A DNA stretch of 64,000 bases from assembly GCF_051192575.1 (NCBI RefSeq), contig NZ_JBPJSQ010000011.1, positions 248,001 to 312,000 on the forward strand, written 5' to 3'. This DNA comes from Aestuariimicrobium soli (GTDB taxonomy: Bacteria > Actinomycetota > Actinomycetes > Propionibacteriales > Propionibacteriaceae). A program made the translations under genes and the position numbers. Below, in pieces: positions 40,975 to 49,570 of the stretch (position 1 is its first letter; each line of letters begins with the position of its first letter). The notes beneath the pieces were generated by a model. That model searched no databases. It saw nothing but the letters and a program-made list of their open reading frames with translations, and was not told where the DNA came from.

Positions 40975-42077
40975 CCTCACAGCGTGAGTTGATGCAGCAC
41001 GAGCTGATGACCCCGGCCCTGCTGGTCGACGTGGCCCGGCTCGAGGCCAACATCGCGACCGTGCACGGACGATTCGCCGAGGCGGGGGTGGCCCTTCGTC
41101 CGCACGTGAAGACCTCCAAGTGTCTCGAGGTGGCCTCCCGGCAGCGTGCCGCCGGTGCGGTCGGGTTCACGTGCTCGACCCCGGCCGAGGTCGAGTGGTT
41201 GTCGCGGGCTGGGTTCGGCAACCTGGTCTGGGCGCATCAACCGGTCGGGCCCGCCAAGGTGACGTTCGCCGTTCGCGCCGCCGACCTGTGGGGCGTGAAG
41301 CTGATCGCCGACTCGGTGGCGGTCGCCCGGCCGCTGTCGGAGCAGGCCGACCGAGTGGGGGTCGACCTCGAGCTGGTGCTCGACGTCGACTCCGGGCAGC
41401 ACCGCACCGGGGTGACGCTCGACGAGGTCATCGAGGTGGCCCGCGCCATCGAGGCCCTGCCCCGCGTCAGCGTCGTCGGCGTGCTCACCCACGAGGGGCA
41501 CGTGGGTGCCACCAGCGGTCGTGAGGCCCGCGGCAGTCTCGGTTCGCGCGTGGGGGCCGACATGGCCCGGGTCGCCGACGAGCTGCGCGCCGCCGGCCTC
41601 GAGATCTCCATCGTGTCGGTGGGGTCGACCCCGGGGTGGGAGAGCGCGCCCTTCGCCGCCGGGGTCAGCGAGGGACGGCCCGGAACCTACGTCTACTTCG
41701 ACGCCAACCAGGTGCGGGGCGGCACCTGCACGCTGGAGCAGTGTGCCCTGACCGTGCTCGCCACGGTGGTCTCGGTGCACGCCGACCGGGTGATCATCGA
41801 CGCCGGCCTGAAGGCGATGTCGGCCGACACGTTCACCCCCGAGGTCGGCGGCGGCATCGTCTGCGATCTGGAGCTCAACCCGCTGTCGGGGGTGCACTTC
41901 GCCAGTGCCAATGAGGAGCACGGCTTCCTCACCGGCGACCTGGGTGACCTCGCGGTCGGCGACCGGGTGAGGATCGTGCCCAACCACGCCTGCGGTGCCG
42001 TCAACATGTGGTCGGGGCTGACGGCCCTGCTCCCCGACGGGACGAGCCAGCGGTGGGCCATCGAGGCCCGCCACTGA
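40971..42077 (+). CDS. PLP-dependent D-threonine aldolase/D-serine dehydratase-like enzyme (DSD1 family)
   Basis: 368 aa, ATG overlapping the previous stop. Fold-type III PLP enzyme: PLP lysine Lys47 in LRPHVKTSK, LVLDVDSGQHRTGV, SVGSTPG (phosphate binding), and a C-terminal zinc motif PNHACGAVNMW as in DSD1 and D-threonine aldolases. Such enzymes split D-3-hydroxy amino acids to glycine plus aldehyde, or dehydrate D-serine or 3-hydroxyaspartate; the enamine product would be a RidA substrate. A strong hairpin follows. Confidence 0.9.
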   Translation: MTSQRELMQHELMTPALLVDVARLEANIATVHGRFAEAGVALRPHVKTSKCLEVASRQRAAGAVGFTCSTPAEVEWLSRAGFGNLVWAHQPVGPAKVTFAVRAADLWGVKLIADSVAVARPLSEQADRVGVDLELVLDVDSGQHRTGVTLDEVIEVARAIEALPRVSVVGVLTHEGHVGATSGREARGSLGSRVGADMARVADELRAAGLEISIVSVGSTPGWESAPFAAGVSEGRPGTYVYFDANQVRGGTCTLEQCALTVLATVVSVHADRVIIDAGLKAMSADTFTPEVGGGIVCDLELNPLSGVHFASANEEHGFLTGDLGDLAVGDRVRIVPNHACGAVNMWSGLTALLPDGTSQRWAIEARH

Positions 42078-42128
42078 GGACCGGACTGAGTGACCAGCGC
42101 CCGCCCCGATCGTCCGCAAACCCTCACC

Positions 42129-42172
42129 AAACGGTGCGACCGTCAGGAAAGTTCCTGACGGTCGCACCGTTT
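42129..42172. terminator. Bidirectional terminator, long perfect palindrome
   Basis: Arms of 21 bases (AAACGGTGCGACCGTCAGGAA and its exact complement) separated by two bases. A-tract on the left and TTT on the right fit termination from both sides, between the convergent DSD1-like and RibD-like genes. Confidence 0.8.
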
Positions 42173-42207
42173 CCTGGGAGTCTGCGGAGTCCCCAGCCGT
42201 TGAGGAG

Positions 42208-42942
42208 CTATGGGGACGAGGGCGTGCGACGGTACTGCAGGAACAGGAAGTCGTCGCCGCGATGGGCGGCATGCAGGCTCATCGACAGCGGCACGTGCCG
42301 CCCCGTCGACAGCGGCGAACCGCCGCCGACCACCACCGGGGAGAGCACGAACAGCACCTCGTCGACCAGGTCGTCCGCGAACAGGTCACCGAGCAGGGTG
42401 GGCCCACCCTCGGTGAGCACGCGGGTCAGCCCACGCGCGTGCAGGGCCTCGATGGCCCGCGGCAGGTCGACCTGACCGTCCCCGACCACCACCACGTCGG
42501 CGACCCGGGCCAACGCCTCACGGCGATCGGTCGGAGCGGCCTGGCAGGTCAGCACGATCGGACGAGTCCTGGCCTCGGTGAACAGCGAAGCGGCCGCGTC
42601 GAGGGCGCAGGAGTTCGTGACGATCGCGAGCCCCGGTTCGGGAGTCTGCCCGCGAGCCGTCCGCGCCGCCGCCACCTCGTCGGACACCGACAGCGGCCCG
42701 TAGCCCTCGTTGCGGATCGTGCCCGCCCCCACCAGGGTGACGTCGGCCAGCGTGCGCAGCAGGTGCAGCAGCACCTGGTCCTCGGGGCTCGTCAGCGCCC
42801 CCACCCGACCGTCGATGGTGGTCGACCCGTCGAGCGAGACCACCATGTTGGCCCGCAGCCACGCCCGCTCGCCGACGCCGGCCGGCGGGTGGGCATAGGC
42901 CCGGGCCAGGTCGGTCGCGCCGGCGGCGGCCAGGTCGAACAC
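42208..42942 (-). CDS. RibD C-terminal domain (dihydrofolate reductase-like) protein
   Basis: 244 aa from a GTG two bases after the valS stop; the longer frame would lie inside valS. RibD_C features: RANMVVSLDGSTTIDGRVG, VGAGTIRNEGYGPL, LAIVTNSCALDA and VLTEGGPTLLGDLFADDLVDE (given here in parts: VLTEGGPTLLGDL). NADPH-dependent pyrimidine or pterin reductase of the actinobacterial riboflavin-like or F420-era families; no RibD deaminase domain. Probably co-transcribed with valS. Confidence 0.85.
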   Translation of the reverse strand: MFDLAAAGATDLARAYAHPPAGVGERAWLRANMVVSLDGSTTIDGRVGALTSPEDQVLLHLLRTLADVTLVGAGTIRNEGYGPLSVSDEVAAARTARGQTPEPGLAIVTNSCALDAAASLFTEARTRPIVLTCQAAPTDRREALARVADVVVVGDGQVDLPRAIEALHARGLTRVLTEGGPTLLGDLFADDLVDEVLFVLSPVVVGGGSPLSTGRHVPLSMSLHAAHRGDDFLFLQYRRTPSSP

Positions 42943-42944
42943 GG

Positions 42945-45596
42945 TCAGCCCTGCTGGTTCGGCGTGGAGGCCAGCTCGACCTCGACGGCCAGTGGCTGGT
43001 CGGCCACCACCCACGAGACCTCGCCGACGAGCCGACCGACGGCCCGCAGGTCGTCCTCGATCACCCGCAGGCGATCGGCGGAGGCACCGGTGAAAGTGGC
43101 CCGGGTCACCTCGGTCTTCATCGAGACCTTGGCCTGCGACTTGGCGCCGCGGACGGCGATCAGCGCCTGGGCCACGTCGGCCAGCAGGGTCGCGTCACCC
43201 CCGGTGCTCACCTCGCCGCTCGTCGGCCACGCCTGGGTGTGCACCGAGGCGGTGTCGTCCGCCGGGGTCGTCCACGACCACACCTCCTCGGTGACGAAGG
43301 GCAGGAAGGGGGCGAAGAGTCGCAGCATCACCGACAGGGCGATCCGCAGCGCAGCGTGCGCCGAGCCGGCCGCCTCGTCGCCCTGTGCGCCGTAGGCGCG
43401 CTCCTTGACCACCTCGAGGTAGTCATCGCAGAACGACCAGAAGAACTCCTCGGTCGCCTCGAGGGCACCGGTGTAGTCGTAGGCGTCGAACGCGGCGGTG
43501 GCCTTCTCGACCACCTGCGCCAGCCCTGCCAGCATCGCGGCGTCCAACGGGTTGGTGACCCGGTCGAGCGAGGCGTCCGACGAGGCCATGCCGAGCACGA
43601 ACTTCGAGGCGTTGAGCACCTTCATGGCGAGGCGTCGTCCGACCTTCATCTGGGTCTCGTCGAACGGCGAGTCCAGACCCGGACGAGCGATCGCCGCCCG
43701 CCAGCGCACCGCATCGGCGCCGTACTTGTCGAGGATCTCGGTGGGCACCACCACGTTGCCCTTCGACTTCGACATCTTCTTGCGGTCGGGGTCGACGATG
43801 AAGCCCGAGATCATCGCCACCTTCCACGGCGCCCGGTCCTCCTCGAAGTGGGCGCGGACGACCCGGCTGAACAGCCAGGTGCGGATGATGTCGTGGGCGT
43901 GGGTGCACAGGTCGTAGGGGAAGACCGTCTCGAACAGGGCCTCGTCGGTCAGCCAGCCGCCGGCCAGCTGCGGGCTGAGCGAGCTCGTCGCCCAGGTGTC
44001 CATCACGTCGGGGTCGCCGATGAAGCCGCCGGGCACCCCGCGCTGCTGTTCGGTGTAGCCCGCGGGCGCCTGCGAGGCCGGGTCGACCGGCAACTGGTCC
44101 TCGGTCGGCAGCAGCGGGTTCGCGTAGTCGGGCTCCCCGTCGGCGTCGAGCGCGTACCAGACCGGGAACGGCACCCCGAAGAAGCGCTGCCGGCTGATCA
44201 GCCAGTCGCCGTTCAGGCCATTGACCCAGTTGTCGTAGCGGTGCTTCATGTGGCCGGGCACCCACGTCAGTTCGGCGCCACGGTCGAGCAACTGCGTGCG
44301 CAGGTCGGCGTCTCGTCCGCCGTTGCGCACGTACCACTGGCGCGTCGAGACGATCTCGAGCGGCTTGTCGCCCTTCTCGTAGAAGTTCGTCATGCGCTGG
44401 GTGGGCTTGGGCTCACCGTCGAGGTCACCGGTCTCGCGCAGCCGGGCGACCACGGCCTCGCGTGCCGAGAAGGTGGTCTTGCCCGCCAGCTCGGCCCAGA
44501 ACTCGCTCCCGGCACCGGCGGCGATCCACTCCGGGGTGTCGCGCAGCAGGCGGCCGTCGCGGCCGATCACCGTGCGCACCGGCAGGTTCAGCTCACGCCA
44601 CCACTGCACGTCGGTCAGGTCGCCGAAGGTGCAGCACATCGCGATGCCCGCACCCTTGTCGGGCTCCGCCGCGGGGTGGGGGAGCACCGGCACCTCGACG
44701 CCGAAGATCGGCGAGGCCACGGTGGTGCCGAACAGCGGCTGGTAGCGCTCGTCGTCGGGGTGGGCGATCAGCGCCACCACGGCGGGAATCAGCTCGGGGC
44801 GGGTGGTCTCGATCCAGACCGTCTCCGCGGGGGGGCGACCCCCCGCACCCCCCGCAGCTGCCGCGTCGCGGGTGTCGGTGTGAAAGGCCACCCGGTGGTA
44901 GGCGCCCGGGTACTCCCGGGCCTCGAGCTCGGCCTGGGCGACCGCGGTCTGGAACGTCACGTCCCACAGGGTGGGCGCCTCCTGCAGGTAGGCCTCACCG
45001 CGGGCCAGGTTGCGCAGGAACGCGGTCTGGCTGACGCGCTGCGCCTTCGGGCCGATGGTGGTGTAGTTCTGCGTCCAGTCCACCGACAGGCCCAGCGTGC
45101 GCCACAGCGACTCGAAGACCTGCTCGTCGGCCTCCACCAGCTGCTCGCACAGCTCGACGAAGTTGCGTCGGCTGATCGGCTGCTGCCGCTTCGGGTCGGG
45201 CTTGGCCGGCGGGGTGTAGTCCTCGACGTAGGGCAGCGAGGGGTCGCAGCGCACGCCGAAGTAGTTCTGCACGCGGCGCTCGGTCGGCAGGCCGTTGTCG
45301 TCCCAACCCATCGGGTAGAACACCTGCTTGCCGCGCATGCGCTGGTAGCGGGCGATCAGGTCAGTGTGGGTGTAGCTGAACACGTGGCCCACGTGCAGTG
45401 ACCCCGAGACGGTGGGGGGCGGGGTGTCGATGGAGTAGACCTGCTCGCGCGACTCCGGGCGGACGAAGGCGTAGGTCTGTCGCTCGCGCCACTTCTCGGC
45501 CCAGGCAGCCTCCAGCCCCTCCAGCACCGGCTTGTCCGGTACCTGCGACGCGGTCGGGGTCGCGGCGGGCTCGGACGAGGGGTGTGCTTGGCTCAT
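42945..45596 (-). CDS. valS: Valyl-tRNA synthetase
   Basis: 883 aa. Class I motifs: HVGH in SGSLHVGHVFSYTH (HIGH box, about residue 65) and KKMSKSKGN (KMSKS box, near base 43770). An editing domain lies between and the anticodon-binding domain comes after YDYTGALEATEEFFW. A Gly/Ala-rich insert (RDAAAAGGAGGRPP) sits in the editing region. The short length without the C-terminal coiled coil of E. coli ValS (951 aa) matches the actinobacterial/archaeal-like ValS type. TAAGAT eight bases before the ATG suggests a leaderless transcript. Confidence 0.96.
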   Translation of the reverse strand: MSQAHPSSEPAATPTASQVPDKPVLEGLEAAWAEKWRERQTYAFVRPESREQVYSIDTPPPTVSGSLHVGHVFSYTHTDLIARYQRMRGKQVFYPMGWDDNGLPTERRVQNYFGVRCDPSLPYVEDYTPPAKPDPKRQQPISRRNFVELCEQLVEADEQVFESLWRTLGLSVDWTQNYTTIGPKAQRVSQTAFLRNLARGEAYLQEAPTLWDVTFQTAVAQAELEAREYPGAYHRVAFHTDTRDAAAAGGAGGRPPAETVWIETTRPELIPAVVALIAHPDDERYQPLFGTTVASPIFGVEVPVLPHPAAEPDKGAGIAMCCTFGDLTDVQWWRELNLPVRTVIGRDGRLLRDTPEWIAAGAGSEFWAELAGKTTFSAREAVVARLRETGDLDGEPKPTQRMTNFYEKGDKPLEIVSTRQWYVRNGGRDADLRTQLLDRGAELTWVPGHMKHRYDNWVNGLNGDWLISRQRFFGVPFPVWYALDADGEPDYANPLLPTEDQLPVDPASQAPAGYTEQQRGVPGGFIGDPDVMDTWATSSLSPQLAGGWLTDEALFETVFPYDLCTHAHDIIRTWLFSRVVRAHFEEDRAPWKVAMISGFIVDPDRKKMSKSKGNVVVPTEILDKYGADAVRWRAAIARPGLDSPFDETQMKVGRRLAMKVLNASKFVLGMASSDASLDRVTNPLDAAMLAGLAQVVEKATAAFDAYDYTGALEATEEFFWSFCDDYLEVVKERAYGAQGDEAAGSAHAALRIALSVMLRLFAPFLPFVTEEVWSWTTPADDTASVHTQAWPTSGEVSTGGDATLLADVAQALIAVRGAKSQAKVSMKTEVTRATFTGASADRLRVIEDDLRAVGRLVGEVSWVVADQPLAVEVELASTPNQQG

Positions 45597-45604
45597 GGGC
45601 CACG

Positions 45605-45610
45605 ATCTTA
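45605..45610 (-). promoter_or_regulatory. -10 element of valS (leaderless)
   Basis: TAAGAT on the minus strand ends eight bases before the ATG at 45596. Confidence 0.5.
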
Positions 45611-45618
45611 GTGCCGAC

Positions 45619-46434
45619 TCAGGAGTGCTCCGCGATCGCTTTCTGCCAGGCGTCGGTGGTGGCCTCCAGCCCGGTCCACCACGGCACCTGCTTGCCGTCG
45701 CGCTCGATCATCGGGTTGGTGCCGTTGATCGAGACCTGCGGGGTGGAATGGTCGAAGCCCGGCATCGCCTTGGTCTGCTCCGAGGCGAGCGCCACGGCCG
45801 TGGCCTTCTGGTCGTAGCACTGCTGGAAGCGCGCGAGGTCGGCGTCCTGCAGGCCCGCCTGGTTGGCGAACGTCACCCGCAGCTGCTCATCGGTGAACCC
45901 CTCACCCTCGCGCTCCGGCTGCCCCGCGAACACCGCGTCCTGGTAGGTCGGGAAGACCCCCACGACATCGGCGCAGAAGGCGGCTCGTCCGGCGCGCTCG
46001 GAGGCATCCTCGTTGCCGAGCGCCTGGCCGATCACAGTGAGCACCGTCACCTCGAGCTTGATCTCGCCCGCCCCCGCCAACTGGTTCAGCACCGGCGCGT
46101 AGGTCTCGTTGAAGGCCTTGCAGTAGGGACACTGGAAATCGAGGTAGACGGTCACCGTGGGCACGTCGCCGGTGGTGCGCGGGTTCTGCACGATGCCGGT
46201 GCCCGCCGCGTTCAGGTTCGGGGGCGAGATCTGCGCGGCCCGCTGGTCGGGGGTCAGCCCACCCGAGCGCCGCTGCTGCACCACCACGATGGTGACCGTG
46301 GCAATGATGGCCAACAGCACCACCGCCGCAACGGCGTAGATGACCCGCATCCGGGTGCGCTGGCGGCGGGCGTCCTGCTGCTGTTGGAGGCGCAGCTGGT
46401 CGCGGCGGGTCCGGGGCTGGCTGGCGTCGGCCAT
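45619..46434 (-). CDS. DsbA-like membrane-anchored thiol-disulfide protein (second copy)
   Basis: 271 aa. Gln/Arg-rich cytosolic start (residues 1–29), one membrane helix (about 30–52), then a thioredoxin-like domain outside the membrane with Cys102-Pro-Tyr-Cys105 in LDFQCPYCKAFNE and a cis-Pro region near SINGTNP. Likely makes or isomerises disulfides in secreted proteins. Four bases after the stop of the homologous gene upstream; the two are a tandem duplication. Confidence 0.88.
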   Translation of the reverse strand: MADASQPRTRRDQLRLQQQQDARRQRTRMRVIYAVAAVVLLAIIATVTIVVVQQRRSGGLTPDQRAAQISPPNLNAAGTGIVQNPRTTGDVPTVTVYLDFQCPYCKAFNETYAPVLNQLAGAGEIKLEVTVLTVIGQALGNEDASERAGRAAFCADVVGVFPTYQDAVFAGQPEREGEGFTDEQLRVTFANQAGLQDADLARFQQCYDQKATAVALASEQTKAMPGFDHSTPQVSINGTNPMIERDGKQVPWWTGLEATTDAWQKAIAEHS

Positions 46435-46438
46435 CGGA

Positions 46439-47260
46439 CTACTTGTTGGCCTCGATGGCCTTCAGCCAGGCGTCCTCGGTGGGCTCGAGCACGCGCCACC
46501 AGTCGGTGTCTTCGCCCTTCTCGTTCTTCACCTTGGGGTTCTTGCCGTTGATGGAGTACTGCGGGGTCGACCCGAGCCAGGTGGTGCGGGCCTTGGCCTC
46601 GGCCTCGCGCACCGCCTTCGACGTGGACTTGTCGTCGTAGCACTTCTGGTAGGCGGTCAGCTTGTCCCCGGTGATGCCGGCCGTGGTGGGGTAGGTCACC
46701 CGCAGCTGCTCATCGGTGAATCCCGTGCCCTCGGCCGGCTGGTCGGCGTAGACGGCGTCGTGGAACGGGCCGAAGGCGCCCGCGATGTCGGCGCAGAACG
46801 AGGCCCGTGCGGCCTTCTCGGACGAGTCGTTGCGCAGGTTGGTGTCGAGGAAGGTGAGCACGCGGTACTCGACCTTGACCTTGCCCGACGCGGCCAGCTT
46901 GTTGACGGTCTCGCCGTAGTAGTCGTTGGCGCTCTTGCAGGCGGGGCACTGGAAGTCGAGGTAGACCGACAGGGTGGGCACGTCCCCGGTCACCTGCGGG
47001 TTCAGCACGATGCCGGAACCGTCGGCGTTCAGGTTCGGCGGGCTCACCTGCGAGGCGGCCTCACGGGCGGCGATCTCCTGCTTGCGCTGGCGATCCTGGA
47101 AGATCACCACCCCGACGGTCGCGATGATCGCGAGCACGACGACGGCCGCCACCGAGTAGATGATGCGCATGCGCACCTGCGCGCGCTTCGCGTCGGCCTG
47201 CTGCTGGGCACGGAGTTGTTCGCGCCGGGTCTGGGCACCCTGGGAGGTCTTCTTGCTCAA
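46439..47260 (-). CDS. DsbA-like membrane-anchored thiol-disulfide protein (first copy)
   Basis: 273 aa from a TTG with AGGA nine bases upstream; no ATG or GTG fits before the hydrophobic helix. The frame extends upstream into the folC promoter, which is rejected. Same layout as its neighbour: cytosolic Gln/Arg-rich tail, membrane helix (about residues 33–54), then Cys105-Pro-Ala-Cys108 in LDFQCPACKS. The two proteins share FTDEQLRVT and PPNLNA blocks. The CPAC/CPYC difference suggests different redox potentials. Confidence 0.85.
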   Translation of the reverse strand: MSKKTSQGAQTRREQLRAQQQADAKRAQVRMRIIYSVAAVVVLAIIATVGVVIFQDRQRKQEIAAREAASQVSPPNLNADGSGIVLNPQVTGDVPTLSVYLDFQCPACKSANDYYGETVNKLAASGKVKVEYRVLTFLDTNLRNDSSEKAARASFCADIAGAFGPFHDAVYADQPAEGTGFTDEQLRVTYPTTAGITGDKLTAYQKCYDDKSTSKAVREAEAKARTTWLGSTPQYSINGKNPKVKNEKGEDTDWWRVLEPTEDAWLKAIEANK

Positions 47261-47335
47261 CGCACTGCTTCCTGGTGAGGGGGGTACGGGTGATACGTGG
47301 TGTCTACGCCGACGAGTGTACGGGGGCGCGCACAG

Positions 47336-47341
47336 TAGGCT
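47336..47341 (+). promoter_or_regulatory. -10 element of folC (leaderless)
   Basis: TAGGCT ends seven bases before the ATG at 47349; no Shine-Dalgarno. Confidence 0.5.
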
Positions 47342-47348
47342 GTCCGCG

Positions 47349-48791
47349 ATGAACCAGCATGAATCGGCGACCCACCACCAGGCCATCGTCGAGGCCCTCT
47401 ATGCCCGCTGGCCCGAGAACCGGATCGCACCGTCGCTCGGCCGCATGCGAGCCATCTGCGACCTGTTGGGCAACCCCGAGCGCTCCGCCCCCGTGATCCA
47501 GATCACCGGGACGAACGGCAAGGGCTCCACGGCCGCCATGATCGACGCCCTGCTGCGGTCGGCCGGGCTGCGCACCGGGCGGATGGCCTCCCCGCACCTG
47601 CAGGACGTGGCCGAGCGCATCCTGATCGACGGCGAACCCATCACCGTCGAGCGCTTCGACGAACTCCATGAGGAACTGGCGCCGCTGGTCGAGATCGTCG
47701 ACGGCCAGCTCATCGACGGGGTGCGGATGACCGCGTTCGAGCTGTACACGGCGATGGGTTTCGCCGCCTTCGCCGACGCCCCGGTCGACGTGATGATCCT
47801 CGAGGTGGGCATGGGCGGATCCTGGGACGCCACCAATGTCGCCGACGCGCTGGTCGCCGTGATCACGCCCATCGACCTCGACCACACCCACATCCTCGGC
47901 TCGACCACCGTCGAGATCGCGAAGGAGAAGTCGGGCATCATCAAGGCCGGCGCGACGGCGGTGCTGGCCGGGCAGACTCCCGAAGTCGCCCAGGTGCTGC
48001 TCGACCGGTGCGCCGCCGTCGGTGCCGCCCCCGTGCTCGAGGGCCCGGGCTTCGGCCTGGTGCAGCGTGAGGTCGCGCTCGGCGGTCAGGTGATTCGCAT
48101 CGAGACCTCGGACGGCCCGTTGGGCGGTCTCCACCTGCCCCTGCACGGCGCCCACATGGCGTCGAATGCTGCCCTGGCCGTTGCGGCGGCCGAGGCCTTC
48201 TTCGGCGGCAAGGGGCTGACCCCCGACGTGATCGCCGACGGCCTCGCCGCCACCGCCATCCCGGCCCGGCTTGAGGTCGTCCGCCGGGAGCCCACGATCG
48301 TGCTCGACACCGCCCACAACCCCCACGGCGTGCGGGCCACCCTCGCCGCCACCCAGGAGGCGTTCGGCTTCGACCCGCTCATCGGCGTGGTCGCGATGAT
48401 GCGCGACAAGGATTCCGCAGGTGTGCTCGACCTGTTCGCCGAGGTGATGGACCGCATCGTGGTGACCACGGTGCAGTCGAGCAGCCGCGCCCACACCCCC
48501 GACGAACTGGCCGCGCTGGCCGAGGAGGCCTTCGGTGCCGGCCGGGTCGAGAGCCGCGACACCATGGTCGACGCCCTCGAACGGGCTGTGCAGCTGGCCG
48601 ACGAGGCCGGTGAGGGCGCCGGCGTGTTGGTGGTCGGGTCGTTCATCGCCGCCGGTGAGGCGCGCGACCACCTGGTCGGACGAGGCCCGGCCACCGGTCG
48701 CTCGAACCCCCTGGCGGGCGCCACCACCCACGAGTGGGACTTCTCGGACTTCGACGAGCCCGAGGGCGCTCCCGGTGAGGTGATCTCGTGA
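47349..48791 (+). CDS. folC: Bifunctional folylpolyglutamate synthase/dihydrofolate synthase
   Basis: 480 aa. Mur-ligase type P-loop ITGTNGKGST (residues 52–61), EVGMGGSWDATNV, the KEKSGIIK loop (carbamylated Lys position), and the C-domain start LDTAHNPHG. Adds glutamate to dihydropteroate and folates. First gene of the folC–DUF4233–ndk block that is conserved in actinobacteria; the stop overlaps the DUF4233 GTG by four bases. Confidence 0.95.
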   Translation: MNQHESATHHQAIVEALYARWPENRIAPSLGRMRAICDLLGNPERSAPVIQITGTNGKGSTAAMIDALLRSAGLRTGRMASPHLQDVAERILIDGEPITVERFDELHEELAPLVEIVDGQLIDGVRMTAFELYTAMGFAAFADAPVDVMILEVGMGGSWDATNVADALVAVITPIDLDHTHILGSTTVEIAKEKSGIIKAGATAVLAGQTPEVAQVLLDRCAAVGAAPVLEGPGFGLVQREVALGGQVIRIETSDGPLGGLHLPLHGAHMASNAALAVAAAEAFFGGKGLTPDVIADGLAATAIPARLEVVRREPTIVLDTAHNPHGVRATLAATQEAFGFDPLIGVVAMMRDKDSAGVLDLFAEVMDRIVVTTVQSSSRAHTPDELAALAEEAFGAGRVESRDTMVDALERAVQLADEAGEGAGVLVVGSFIAAGEARDHLVGRGPATGRSNPLAGATTHEWDFSDFDEPEGAPGEVIS

Positions 48792-49135
48792 GCGTGGGAC
48801 TGTCGGCCGACAACCCGATGAACCGGGCGATGCTGTCGCTGCTGGTCTTCGAGGTGATCGTCTTCGGGTTGGGCATCCCGGGCATGCTGCTGCTCGACGA
48901 CGTCCCCGTGGCCGTGGCCGTCGGGGCCACCTCGGCCGCCATCGTGCTGGCCATCGCCGCGGCGGGCACGCTGCGTCGTCCGATCGGATACCCACTGGGC
49001 TGGCTGACCCAGGTCGCCGGGTTGGCGCTGGGGTTCCTGACCCCGATGATGTTCGCCGCGAGCGGCATCTTCGCCCTGGTCTGGGTGGGCTGCTTCGTGC
49101 TGGGGCGAAGGATCGAGAACACGCCGACTCGCTAG
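48788..49135 (+). CDS. DUF4233 domain membrane protein
   Basis: 115 aa, GTG overlapping the folC stop. Three to four membrane helices (LLVFEVIVFGLGIPGML; AAIVLAIAAAG; GLALGFLTPMMF; IFALVWVGCFVLG). DUF4233 proteins lie between folC and ndk in many actinobacteria; function unknown. Confidence 0.88.
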   Translation: MSVGLSADNPMNRAMLSLLVFEVIVFGLGIPGMLLLDDVPVAVAVGATSAAIVLAIAAAGTLRRPIGYPLGWLTQVAGLALGFLTPMMFAASGIFALVWVGCFVLGRRIENTPTR

Positions 49136-49138
49136 GGT
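49133..49138 (+). promoter_or_regulatory. -10 element of ndk (leaderless)
   Basis: TAGGGT overlaps the DUF4233 stop codon and ends six bases before the ndk ATG. Confidence 0.45.
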
Positions 49139-49144
49139 TGTCCC

Positions 49145-49570
49145 ATGTCGAACGCACACCCGGTCGAGCGCACGTTGGTGCTGCTCAAGCCCGATGCCGT
49201 CGCTCGTAAGCTGACCGGCCAGATCCTGACCCGCTACGAGGCCAAGGGGCTGACCATCGTCGCCCTCAAGCAACTGCTGGCCACCACCGACCTCGCGGCC
49301 GCCCACTACGCCGAACACGAGGGTCGCGACTACTACCCGCCGCTGCTGGAGTTCATCACCTCCGGCCCGCTGGTCGCGCTGATCCTCGAGGGGGAGCGGG
49401 CGATCGAGATCGTCCGCCTGATGAACGGGTCCACCGACTCGGCGAAGGCCGCCCCCGGCACGATCCGCGGCGACCTGTCGGTCTACTACAACAAGAATCT
49501 GGTGCACGCCTCGGACTCACCCGAGAACGCCCTCCGCGAGATCGGTATCTGGTTCCCCGAGGGGGCGTGA
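49145..49570 (+). CDS. ndk: Nucleoside diphosphate kinase
   Basis: 141 aa, the family's usual length. Starts ERTLVLLKPDAV; phospho-accepting His121 in NLVHASDS; Kpn-loop region NGSTDSAKAAPGTIRGD. Transfers the gamma phosphate between nucleoside tri- and diphosphates. The stop overlaps the CPBP-protease start. Confidence 0.96.
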   Translation: MSNAHPVERTLVLLKPDAVARKLTGQILTRYEAKGLTIVALKQLLATTDLAAAHYAEHEGRDYYPPLLEFITSGPLVALILEGERAIEIVRLMNGSTDSAKAAPGTIRGDLSVYYNKNLVHASDSPENALREIGIWFPEGA

